From assembly GCF_003464085.1 (NCBI RefSeq), contig NZ_QSDR01000016.1:44727-108726 (forward strand): DNA of 64,000 bases, in the 5' to 3' direction. Below are positions 56,423 through 64,000 of this stretch, one piece after another; positions within the stretch are counted from its first letter, which is position 1, and each line of letters begins with the position of its first letter. A program made the translations under genes and the position numbers. Under the pieces are notes generated by a model. That model did no database searches. It saw only the letters and a program-made list of their open reading frames with translations, and had not been told where the DNA came from. Source of the DNA: Clostridium sp. AM58-1XD. GTDB taxonomy: Bacteria; Bacillota; Clostridia; Lachnospirales; Lachnospiraceae.

Positions 56423-57931
56423 TTAAGCTGCTGCTTTTGCAGCCTTCAGCTTTTTAATTTCTCCGTATGCTGTATAAGCTACCGTAATAACCGTACAGAT
56501 CAGGAATAAAGCAGCGATTGGTGACTGGACGATCGGAAGGAACCTGCCGTCTGTCTTCATCAGCGACCGCCTCAAATACAGCTCCAGCAGCGGAGCCAGA
56601 ATAAATCCGACTACCAGCGGGGCCAGCGGATATTTATGCTTCTTCAGCACATACCCCAGAACACCAAATAATACCATGATCAGAATGTCAAGCGTATTAT
56701 TGTTTGCGCAGTATGATCCTACGAAACAGCAAACAATTACAACCGGAAGAAGCAGGGTTGACGGCACCGACAGCATTTTGGTAAATATGGGCAGTCCAAA
56801 ATATTCGATAACAAAGAACAGGATGTTCGCAACAATAAAGGCTGCCAGAATGGCATATACCAGCGCTCCGCTTGTCTTAAAGAGCAGCGGTCCCGGAGCG
56901 ATATCATGCATTTGGAATCCGGCTAATATGATGGAAGTGGCATTATCACCTGGAATACCGAGTGTCAGAAGGATAATAACCGCTCCGCCGACCGTCGCAT
57001 TATTGGCTGTTTCAGAAGCAACGACACCATCGATAATACCCGTTCCGAATTTTTCCGGATATTTGGAAGTCTTTTTTGCATAAGAGTAAGCCATCAGATT
57101 GCTGACATTTCCTCCGAGTCCTGGAAGAATACCGATAACAAGTCCAATGATTGCACACGGAATTGCCGTTTTCAGCTGATAGAGAAATTCTGATACGCTT
57201 AACCCAAAGCCTTTCGTCGCCTTCTGCGGAATCTCAGAAATGTCAAAGACCTTGGAACTGTCCGCCTTGCTTCTGGCTGTCATCATAATCTGGGATACGG
57301 CAAAGAGGCCGATCAGTACGGGTACAAGGCTGAAGCCGTTTGACAGCTTTGTTACGCCGAATGTATAACGGTAAACAGAACTCAAACCATCTGTTCCGAC
57401 AAATGCCAGCGCGATACCAAGGCAACAGGAAATCAGTCCCTTCACCATACTTCCCTCTGACAGGGCGGAAACCGTCGTTAATGCGAATAAGATAATTGCA
57501 AAATAGTCATAAGAACTGAATTTTAATGCAACTCTTGCAATGTGAGGCCCTACAAAGGACAGGACCAGCGCGCCGAAAATACCACCGATAAACGAAAAGA
57601 GAATCGCAGTTCCCAAAGCTCTTTTTGCCTCGCCTTTTTTAGCCATTGGAAATCCGTCGAAGCACGTTGCGATCGAAGACGGCGTACCCGGTATTCCTAA
57701 AAGGATTGCTGAAATAAGTCCGCCGGAGCAGCCGCCGACATACACAGCCATCAGGAAAGAAAGGCCATTGATCGGCTCCATACCAAAGGTAAACGGGAGC
57801 ATGATCGCAAGTGCGGTAAATGCGGACAGTCCTGGAAGCGCTCCGATAATTAATCCGCCGAAAACACCGACAAACATCAGAAGCAAGGTGGTTACATTCA
57901 TAAGTGATTGAAATCCATGTATTAATTCCAT
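56423..57931 (-). CDS. tctA: TTT transporter large membrane subunit (locus 2)
   Basis: A 502-aa TctA protein: MELIHGFQSLMNVTTLLLMF start, GALPGLSAFTALAIMLPFTF, ILLGIPGTPSSIATCFDGFP, GLVIGILPGLGGNVSNLMAY and GIIDGVVASETANNATVGGA. About ten hydrophobic spans. A paralogue of the 42691 gene. Cotranscribed with tctC, tctB and the enzyme genes. Confidence 0.93.
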   Translation of the reverse strand: MELIHGFQSLMNVTTLLLMFVGVFGGLIIGALPGLSAFTALAIMLPFTFGMEPINGLSFLMAVYVGGCSGGLISAILLGIPGTPSSIATCFDGFPMAKKGEAKRALGTAILFSFIGGIFGALVLSFVGPHIARVALKFSSYDYFAIILFALTTVSALSEGSMVKGLISCCLGIALAFVGTDGLSSVYRYTFGVTKLSNGFSLVPVLIGLFAVSQIMMTARSKADSSKVFDISEIPQKATKGFGLSVSEFLYQLKTAIPCAIIGLVIGILPGLGGNVSNLMAYSYAKKTSKYPEKFGTGIIDGVVASETANNATVGGAVIILLTLGIPGDNATSIILAGFQMHDIAPGPLLFKTSGALVYAILAAFIVANILFFVIEYFGLPIFTKMLSVPSTLLLPVVIVCCFVGSYCANNNTLDILIMVLFGVLGYVLKKHKYPLAPLVVGFILAPLLELYLRRSLMKTDGRFLPIVQSPIAALFLICTVITVAYTAYGEIKKLKAAKAAA

Positions 57932-57951
57932 ATTAAATACCTCTCCTTCTG

Positions 57952-58449
57952 TTAGAATAACTTACCTGCCGGAAGTGCAATCGAGAATACCTTCCAGAAG
58001 ATCGTGTTGATAAAAATAGGAACGAAAACTGCAACCAGAGCTAAAATAACGACTTTCTTTTTATTTTTAAAGTCATCCTTGGACATCAGAATTGCGCTCT
58101 GGCACAGCAGGTATATAATGGACGTAATTGTAAAACCGATCTGAAGGACCAGCACATAGTATGCGAACAGCGCTGCTACGGTCAGGACCAGAGACATGTT
58201 CAGTCTGTTCTTTCCTTCTTTATCGGAAGACTTTTCTTTTTCCACTTCACCCTTTTTTACAAATGATATGGCGCCGATTAATTGAACTACAGCCAGAAAG
58301 GCGATTAAAAAAGCGATCATTCTCGGAAAAAATCTGGAACCGAGAATGTCCGAGGTTGTAGGCGGAATCCAGTAAGAACCTACAAATAGAAATACTGCAA
58401 ATGCGATAAAAGCAATCGCTGAACATATGTCATTGCGTTTTTCTTTCAT
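57952..58449 (-). CDS. tctB: TTT transporter small membrane subunit (locus 2)
   Basis: A 165-aa protein starting MKEKRNDICSAIAFIAFAVF at 58449 after AAAGGAG; the upstream in-frame extension crosses a hairpin. About four spans, WIPPTTSDILGSRFFPRMIA near the start and a late NTIFWKVFSIALPAGKLF end, as in TctB proteins. Confidence 0.88.
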   Translation of the reverse strand: MKEKRNDICSAIAFIAFAVFLFVGSYWIPPTTSDILGSRFFPRMIAFLIAFLAVVQLIGAISFVKKGEVEKEKSSDKEGKNRLNMSLVLTVAALFAYYVLVLQIGFTITSIIYLLCQSAILMSKDDFKNKKKVVILALVAVFVPIFINTIFWKVFSIALPAGKLF

Positions 58450-58473
58450 AATTGATCTCCTTTTGATAAAAGG

Positions 58474-58515
58474 AAAGGAGACGGAACGTATTTTTACGTT
58501 TCCGCCCCCTCCTTT
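58474..58515 (-). terminator. Attenuator-like hairpin between tctC and tctB
   Basis: An imperfect stem with arms AAAGGAG...ACGT and ACGT...CTCCTTT around a short loop lies between tctC and tctB. It lacks a long U tract but resembles hairpins that lower expression of membrane genes relative to the binding protein. Confidence 0.5.
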
Positions 58516-58576
58516 AACTTTTATGTTTTTGTCGTTACACGTGGCCGTGTTTTCGGGAAACCCGAACTCCGCTTCG

Positions 58577-59659
58577 CTACTGCTGCTCGAGGAATGCATC
58601 CTTGTATGGAAGCAGGGTTTCTTCATACATTTTGTTTGCGAACTCCTGAGCTTCTTCTCCCGGCATAAAATCTACTGTCAGATAATAGCCTTCCATTGCA
58701 GATACAAATTCTTCATCCTCAGAGGCCTTCTTAACCAGTTCTGTAAGCGCTGCTACTGTTTCGTCCGGAACTTCAGGACCTGTAGCTACCCAGAAGAACT
58801 TGCTGAAGTCAACGTCTTTTAAGCCATAATCAGAAGCCATCGGTACGTCTGCAAGAAGTTCGTTCTTTTCAGCGCCTAACAGACACATCGGGATGAATTC
58901 TCCTGTTGTAAAGTAATCGGTTGCAAGTGCATAAGAGATATTGATAACGTCTGTCTGCTCGCCTAAAAGTGCCGTCATCTTAGCTGCGTTGTTTCCAACG
59001 TCTACAAACTTCAGTCCAGCTTCCCATTCTTTGTTCATTGCGATACCACAGATCTGGTTGGAAGCGCCGATCTTTCCGCCGTATTCAATGGTATTCGGAG
59101 CTGCTTTTGAAGCCTTTAAAAGGTCTTCCAGTGTATTCCATCCGGAGTTTTTATTAACTGCAAGTACCGTCGTATTGTCGATAACCGGGATAGCGATTGT
59201 CTTAAAGCTGTCAATATTGATCTGGGAAGTTCCCTGCATATATGGAACAAAGAGATCGGTTCCGTTTACAATTAATGTATTGCCGTCCGGCTTTGCGTCC
59301 AGGCATTCCTGCATTCCCATAACGGTTGCACCGCCGTCTACGTTCTTAACCACGACGTTAACGCCTGCGTATTTCTGCATAGCCTGTGCAAGAAGACGTG
59401 TATTTCTGTCTGTATCTCCGCCGGCTTTTACAGGGCAGATAATTGTAATCGTATCTTTGAATTCGTAGCTGCCTTCTGCTGCTTCTCCTTCTTCTGCTTT
59501 CGTATCCTCTGTTTTTGCTTCTTCTGCTTTTGTATCCTCTGCTTTTGCTTCCGTCTTTGCCTCTGAACTTGCAGGTGCTGCCTCTTTTGAGCCGCATCCA
59601 GCCATCATGGATACTGCAAGCGCTGTTCCAAGAATAATGCTAAAAACTTTCCTTCTCAT
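58577..59659 (-). CDS. tctC: TTT solute-binding lipoprotein (locus 2)
   Basis: A 360-aa Bug/TctC protein, ATG at 59659 after GGAGG. Lipoprotein signal ends in MAGC. A low-complexity Glu/Lys/Ala linker (TEAKAEDTKAEEAKTEDTKA) follows, then ITIICPVKAGGDTDRNTRLL and VKNVDGGATVMGMQECLDAK of the Bug fold. First gene of the locus-2 operon. Ligand unknown; the YiaK-like context suggests a sugar acid. Confidence 0.93.
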   Translation of the reverse strand: MRRKVFSIILGTALAVSMMAGCGSKEAAPASSEAKTEAKAEDTKAEEAKTEDTKAEEGEAAEGSYEFKDTITIICPVKAGGDTDRNTRLLAQAMQKYAGVNVVVKNVDGGATVMGMQECLDAKPDGNTLIVNGTDLFVPYMQGTSQINIDSFKTIAIPVIDNTTVLAVNKNSGWNTLEDLLKASKAAPNTIEYGGKIGASNQICGIAMNKEWEAGLKFVDVGNNAAKMTALLGEQTDVINISYALATDYFTTGEFIPMCLLGAEKNELLADVPMASDYGLKDVDFSKFFWVATGPEVPDETVAALTELVKKASEDEEFVSAMEGYYLTVDFMPGEEAQEFANKMYEETLLPYKDAFLEQQ

Positions 59660-59921
59660 AATTTCCTCCATACTCTTTGAATTTTCACTTTACATATGCT
59701 ATAATAGTGCATAATTGTAATCTGATTTGCGTGTTCGTTTATGGCATGTTTTCAATACCGTCTCACTTTTACACGATAGAGCCGTTCTGCAGAAGCTGTC
59801 TATTTTGTACATCAGCCATGTTCTATTTATACCACGAATTATAAATTTTTACCAATACATAAGATTGATACCCTCAATAGAATTTTTCGATTGGCACAAA
59901 CATTGCTAAGGAGATGACATC

Positions 59922-60818
59922 TTGGATACAAAATACCTAACTTACATTATTACCATTGCAGAAGAAAAAAACATGACGAAAGCGGCGGAAAAGCTCTTTG
60001 TCTCTCAGTCCTCTCTAAGCTACTATCTCTCCAAACTGGAGCACGAAATAGGTACTCCTCTCTTTCTGCGGGTAAAGAACGAGTTTCTTCTCACTCCTGC
60101 CGGACAAATGTACATCGAGTCAGCGCGCGAGGTTGTTGCCATCAAAGAACGTCTCTATCAAAATATTTCAAATCTGGATAACCGGGCCCATATCATCATT
60201 TCCACCACTTCCGTCTGGGGAAACCGTATGCTGGCAGATATCATACCTCAGATTCAAGAGGTCTTTCCCGATGTCACTTTTGAATTATCACAGAAGGAAA
60301 TTAGCATCCTGGCAAAAGAAATTTCTGATGGAGCCATTGATTTTGCATTATTGTCCGTAGCTTCTAAAAGCGAGCTGGACGATATGACAGAAGTCCTCAG
60401 GGAAGAAGAGCTTCTGTTTGCCGTACCTACCAATCATCCATATGTACGCTCCCATCCCGGAAATACCATATTCAGAAGGGAACTTGTCTCTAGTTTCCGC
60501 GGCGAAACTTTTTACCTGTCTAAAAAAGGCACTGCTAATCGCTACGTAGCCGACCGGCTCTTCATGGAATACACTAATTCCATAGTTTCACATATCTGTG
60601 AAATAACCGGCCTTCCTCTAACATGCGATATGGTTGCCCAGGGAACCGGCGTAGCTTTTATCCCAATTTCCGGCCGTTCACGGGAAAAGCAGATTCACTA
60701 TTACTCCGTACAACCAAAACTCTATCGGTATAATATACTGGTACACCGGAAAAATCTTGTGCTGAACAAGCCGGAGCAGGCTTTTTGTGATCTTGTTAAA
60801 AATTACTTTAAAAAATAA
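59922..60818 (+). CDS. LysR-family regulator
   Basis: A 298-aa protein with a TTG start eight bases after AAGGAG. N-terminal HTH MTKAAEKLFVSQSSLSYYLS and effector domain (HIIISTTSVWGNRMLADIIP; EELLFAVPTNHPYVRS). Divergent from tctC across about 260 bases, the classic LysR layout, so it most likely controls locus 2. Confidence 0.92.
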   Translation: MDTKYLTYIITIAEEKNMTKAAEKLFVSQSSLSYYLSKLEHEIGTPLFLRVKNEFLLTPAGQMYIESAREVVAIKERLYQNISNLDNRAHIIISTTSVWGNRMLADIIPQIQEVFPDVTFELSQKEISILAKEISDGAIDFALLSVASKSELDDMTEVLREEELLFAVPTNHPYVRSHPGNTIFRRELVSSFRGETFYLSKKGTANRYVADRLFMEYTNSIVSHICEITGLPLTCDMVAQGTGVAFIPISGRSREKQIHYYSVQPKLYRYNILVHRKNLVLNKPEQAFCDLVKNYFKK

Positions 60819-60928
60819 AGCTTCTCCAGAATAGCCGGACGCAGAATCCTGGTTTTCGTACTTAAACGTAAAAAAAGGCCTGTACCGCGGCATCATATCT
60901 CCGCAGCACAGACCTGTTTCTGATTCCT

Positions 60929-61387
60929 CTATAAAATTAACTTCATGTAAATCACATCATCCATAGGATTATCATAATATGCAGCTGTCTCATCAAATCC
61001 ATATTTCCTGTACAGCCGTACCGCACTTTCCAGCGGTTTAATCGTATCCAATACCATTTCCCTGAATCCATTCCGTTTTGCAATCTGAATTATCGCCTCG
61101 ATCAGATTTTGACCAGCATTCATTTTTCTGAATTCTGGTTTTACATACAGCCGTTTCATCTCACATCGGCTGTCCGTATGCCTGTGAAAGGCGACGCAGC
61201 CGATGACCTGGCCCTCATCCGTTACTGCAGCCAGAATTTCTCCGTTTGGGCTCGTATATTTCCCTTTCAGATCGCACAGCTCTTCTGTCAAATTCTGAAA
61301 AGCCAGATCCCTGCCAAGTGATTCCGTATACTCTATAATCAGATCCTTAATCTCATCCAGATAAAAATTACCATCTACTATTTTCAT
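60929..61387 (-). CDS. GNAT-family N-acetyltransferase
   Basis: A 152-aa GNAT protein. The acetyl-CoA site KRLYVKPEFRKMNAGQNLIE (R-x-x-G/A-x-G variant) and MVLDTIKPLESAVRLYRKYG are present. Substrate unknown. Single gene with a ribosome site of medium strength. Confidence 0.88.
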   Translation of the reverse strand: MKIVDGNFYLDEIKDLIIEYTESLGRDLAFQNLTEELCDLKGKYTSPNGEILAAVTDEGQVIGCVAFHRHTDSRCEMKRLYVKPEFRKMNAGQNLIEAIIQIAKRNGFREMVLDTIKPLESAVRLYRKYGFDETAAYYDNPMDDVIYMKLIL

Positions 61388-61442
61388 ATTTCACGATTCC
61401 TATGCCATTTTTCCCGACTCTAAGCTGATGATAAGCGCTCCC

Positions 61443-62543
61443 TTATCGGGCTTTGCGGTACATTTCCACAACATCTTCTCTCGTCACATCAAACGCTGAA
61501 CTTTTGATATTTTTTGCCTTCATGGCAATATCCGCAAATTTCTGAATCTCCTCATCCGTCATAGCCGTCTTTTCCTGGAGCAGTTCGTCCATCATCCGTG
61601 ACAGTTCTGCAGAGTCCTTCATTCCCATCGCCTCAAGAATCTGTGCAGCTGTTTCCGGTATCCTCTCTTCAGCAAATTTCAGGAAGCTGCCCAAAAGCAG
61701 ACCATTTGCTCTTCCATGGTCATCTCCCTTGAAATATGTCAGTTCATATCCCAGAGAATGAACGGCTGTCGTACCTGTATGGGCAATTACCATGCCTCCG
61801 AGAGTAGAGCCGTACAGTAGTTTTTCTCTCACATCTAAAGAAATCTCATTTTCAGACAGAAGATCATCAAAGCAGCTGCATATGTACCGGATGCTCTCTT
61901 TTGCCAAAATGTTCGTAATACTGGTGGCCTTTTTTGAAATCATCCCTTCCATAGAATGGGATAAGGCATCCACCGCCGTATTAATGGTAGTTCTTCTTCC
62001 CATCTGTTCCATATATCTGGCATCCAAAAATGAAACCTTCGGGAAGATCAACGGTGAAGTTACGCTCGTCTTCGTCTGGAGCCTGTCGTTCATCAGCACA
62101 GCTGCCTTTGTAACTTCTGATCCTGTTCCGGCAGTAGTCGGAATCATAACCATCGGAGGAAGGCAGTCTTCATAATTTCCCGAGAATAGGTCTTCTTCTC
62201 TAATATCCTGGCTGTAAAGCAGCCCGATTACTTTAGCCGCATCCATCGGCGAACCGCCGCCGATCCCGATTACGAAATCAGCACCGCATGCTTTCATTTT
62301 TTCCGCACCCCTGTAGACAACCTCAACCGTGGGATTGCTCATAACTTCGTCAAACACTTCATAACTGATTCCGCACTCATCCAGCGCCGCTGTTACATCG
62401 TCCTGGGAGCCATTCTTCTTGGCAGAGGATTTTCCTGTCACAATAAATGCCTTTTTCCCCATAGATTTCCACACTTCCGGATGATTTCGCACACAGCCTT
62501 TTCCCTGTATCACTCTCGTCGGCATATAAAATTCAAAATTCAT
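61443..62543 (-). CDS. Iron-containing alcohol dehydrogenase
   Basis: About 366 aa starting MNFEFYMPTRVIQGKGCVRN at 62543 after AGGAGG; a longer frame from 62639 overlaps CorA. NAD motif DFVIGIGGGSPMDAAKVIGL and TTAGTGSEVTKAAVL; metal site DALSHSMEGM, HSLGYELTYFKGDDHGRANG. Family III ADH; alcohol or aldehyde specificity unknown. It follows corA by 13 bases. Confidence 0.92.
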   Translation of the reverse strand: MNFEFYMPTRVIQGKGCVRNHPEVWKSMGKKAFIVTGKSSAKKNGSQDDVTAALDECGISYEVFDEVMSNPTVEVVYRGAEKMKACGADFVIGIGGGSPMDAAKVIGLLYSQDIREEDLFSGNYEDCLPPMVMIPTTAGTGSEVTKAAVLMNDRLQTKTSVTSPLIFPKVSFLDARYMEQMGRRTTINTAVDALSHSMEGMISKKATSITNILAKESIRYICSCFDDLLSENEISLDVREKLLYGSTLGGMVIAHTGTTAVHSLGYELTYFKGDDHGRANGLLLGSFLKFAEERIPETAAQILEAMGMKDSAELSRMMDELLQEKTAMTDEEIQKFADIAMKAKNIKSSAFDVTREDVVEMYRKAR

Positions 62544-62556
62544 TTCTGGCAACCTC

Positions 62557-63444
62557 CTACAGCATCTTTTTCTTTTTAAATATAATGATTTCCAGTACGA
62601 TAATACAAATACTGACCACCACGATAACCGTGTATCCATAGGGCCATTTTAGCTCCGGCATATTGGTAAAATTCATTCCGTACCATCCCACCAGAATGCT
62701 CAACGGCAGAAACAGCGTCGTGACGATCGTGAGCATGTTCATATTTTTATTCTGTTCCAGATCAATTTTGTTCTGGTACATTTCCCTCAGCTGGTTTAAA
62801 TATTCCCGTAGAAAATCTACATGGTCGTGCAGACGTCCAGCGCGGGAGGCAAATGTTCCGAATACGTTCTGTTCCTCGGGCTGAAAAATACCGCCGGTAT
62901 CGGCCTGAAGATTTTCTCCAACATCGATCAGCTGCTCATAATAGGAATGCAGCGTCATCAGTTCCTTCCGGTATTTTAAAATCTTCTCAAAGAACCGATC
63001 AGGCACACGGTTTGCTTTTAAAAGAGAATCCTCAATTCCCATGAGCCTCTCTTCCATCTTTTCCAGGGAAATGCCGTCGTAAGCAGTCAGCTCCATCAGC
63101 AGAACTGCCAGAAACGCGCCTACGGTCCTGTCTTTCCCTTCGTCAGCTTCTCTTCCCTTCATCTGGGTGAGTATTTCCGCCTCGCCGACGAACATGACCT
63201 TTTCTTTTGTCAGACAGCAGCCGAATTTCTGTTTTTTTCCTAAAATATCTCTTTTATCCGGAATCGAAAACGTGCCGATCATGCATTTGCCGAACGTCTC
63301 CATTTTACAGTAATGCACATGACCCATGGACTTTTTCAGAGCTTCGCCATGAGGATAAGAATCCGCTGCTTTTTCAAAATCCTTCAGGCTGATAAACTCT
63401 ATTTTTCCATCTTTATCAAAAACATCTTCCGGTTTACTGCCCAT
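62557..63444 (-). CDS. CorA-family divalent-cation transporter
   Basis: A 295-aa protein with long helical cytoplasmic domain (LHDHVDFLREYLNQLREMYQ) and two C-terminal spans with the pore motif WYGMNFTNMPELKWPYGY. CorA takes up Mg2+ or similar ions. Basic tail after the last span. Upstream is the 5' half of the region at the window end, with no shared operon in view. Confidence 0.9.
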   Translation of the reverse strand: MGSKPEDVFDKDGKIEFISLKDFEKAADSYPHGEALKKSMGHVHYCKMETFGKCMIGTFSIPDKRDILGKKQKFGCCLTKEKVMFVGEAEILTQMKGREADEGKDRTVGAFLAVLLMELTAYDGISLEKMEERLMGIEDSLLKANRVPDRFFEKILKYRKELMTLHSYYEQLIDVGENLQADTGGIFQPEEQNVFGTFASRAGRLHDHVDFLREYLNQLREMYQNKIDLEQNKNMNMLTIVTTLFLPLSILVGWYGMNFTNMPELKWPYGYTVIVVVSICIIVLEIIIFKKKKML

Positions 63445-63983
63445 TTCTCATTTTTCTCCTGCCTGGCATATTTCATCATAACTAAAATAACTCATATTAT
63501 GATGCTGGGGGCAAAAGGTCTTTGCCTCTGGTATTATATTATCATATTATTTTCTCTATTACATCCTTAATCTCAGGTTATGATGAACTTGATTAAGGAA
63601 ATCAACGATAAGGCAGACTACCGAACAGTCCATACGTCCGGAGAAATCTCCTTGATCTATAGGAATTTAATAAATTTTGCAGCAGCACATATTAGCGGAT
63701 TCGTCCGTACAATAAGTAAAATTAACGTCAATATATGCTGTTTTCATTTCACGCTCCTCCCCCCTGTATCCTTTAAATCGAAATATTTACTACATAATAG
63801 TATAGATCAAAGAACAGACACATTCAAGCAGTTTCATGTCTCTGTCAAGAACTCCTAAAATGAAATTTTAAATTCCGCTCCCATATTCCCCAGTGGAATT
63901 TACTTTCGCACAGTTGATATTTACTCTTTCATATATTAGTGATACGGTTATGTCTCCTTCTGACAGCAGTAGAAGGACATTTT
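63445..63983. other. Gap with at most a small Cys-rich ORF
   Basis: About 540 bases. A plus-strand frame at 63580-63858 has no ribosome site and poor composition. A minus-strand 26-codon frame at 63667-63747 does have GGGAGGAG just upstream and reads MKTAYIDVNFTYCTDESANM then CCCKIY; it might be a leader or a gene fragment. Nothing else is supported. Confidence 0.35.
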
Positions 63984-64000
63984 ATGAGCAACTATATTCC
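63984..64000 (+). CDS. Start of a gene cut by the window edge
   Basis: AGAAGGA at about 63970-63976 precedes ATG at 63984 in the plus direction; only MSNYI is visible. Too short to name. Confidence 0.35.

Noticed and set aside
63580..63858. Plus-strand ORF of 92 codons
   Set aside because: No ribosome site and unlikely codon content; also overlaps the candidate small peptide on the other strand.
1..64000. CRISPR arrays, rRNA operons and restriction or toxin systems
   Set aside because: No repeat-spacer pattern, rRNA sequence or recognised defence gene was seen in the window.

Overview
The window looks like a chromosomal segment of a spore-forming anaerobic Firmicute of the Lachnospiraceae / Clostridium-cluster-XIVa type. 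The evidence is a SpoIID-type protein, an Ile T-box upstream of ileS, AGGAGG-type ribosome sites, cell-wall-binding (choline-binding-like) repeat proteins, tripartite tricarboxylate transporters, orphan carbamate kinase, DUF4397 proteins and moderate GC. No species is assigned. Genes lie mostly on the minus strand.

Layout. 1-7110: SpoIID-like gene (cut by the window edge), glycogen phosphorylase, and ileS under a T-box and a consensus promoter. 7152-13940: secreted GH10-like hydrolase, a GC-rich palindromic spacer, nicotinate phosphoribosyltransferase, an unknown 166-aa protein, a GGDEF protein, a small XRE regulator, a YwaF-like membrane protein, tRNA-Val and an AIM24 protein. 14196-22901: a very large secreted papain-like protease, tRNA-Thr, a peptide-use module (M29 aminopeptidase, sodium symporter, divergent M24 peptidase) and a DUF4397 protein. 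22942-33432: lactate dehydrogenase, a compact type IV pilus-like operon (PilT-like ATPase, four pilin-like proteins, GspF) with a transglutaminase-like protein, then housekeeping rlmB, mrnC, cysS, ispF and a lipid kinase. 33600-41634: tRNA-Val, envelope glycosylation genes, cell-wall-binding proteins around a dead L,D-transpeptidase, tRNA-Met, an IS200-like transposase and an orphan phage-tail-like glycine-rich protein. 41921-47559 and 53807-60818: two tripartite tricarboxylate transporter (TTT) loci, each with an RraA-family protein and its own regulator (IclR, LysR). The second also has YiaK-like and HpcH-like enzymes, which suggests sugar-acid catabolism. 60929-63444: GNAT, Fe-alcohol dehydrogenase and CorA.

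A striking property of the window is that at least eight genes are broken by single-base indels, nearly all a base missing from a short homopolymer. Restoring the base gives a protein of family-typical length each time. Essential ileS is among them, so consensus errors in the assembly are more likely than real pseudogenes. One locus, the L,D-transpeptidase, carries several different lesions and is a true pseudogene.

The most interesting biological candidate is the 14196-17653 protease. Its His-bearing papain half precedes its Cys-bearing half, an apparent circular permutation. Other points of interest are the TTT loci with an unrecognised 313-aa protein and an aldolase-like protein lacking the usual catalytic His and Arg, and the pilus-like operon with a PilT-type ATPase but no visible PilB.
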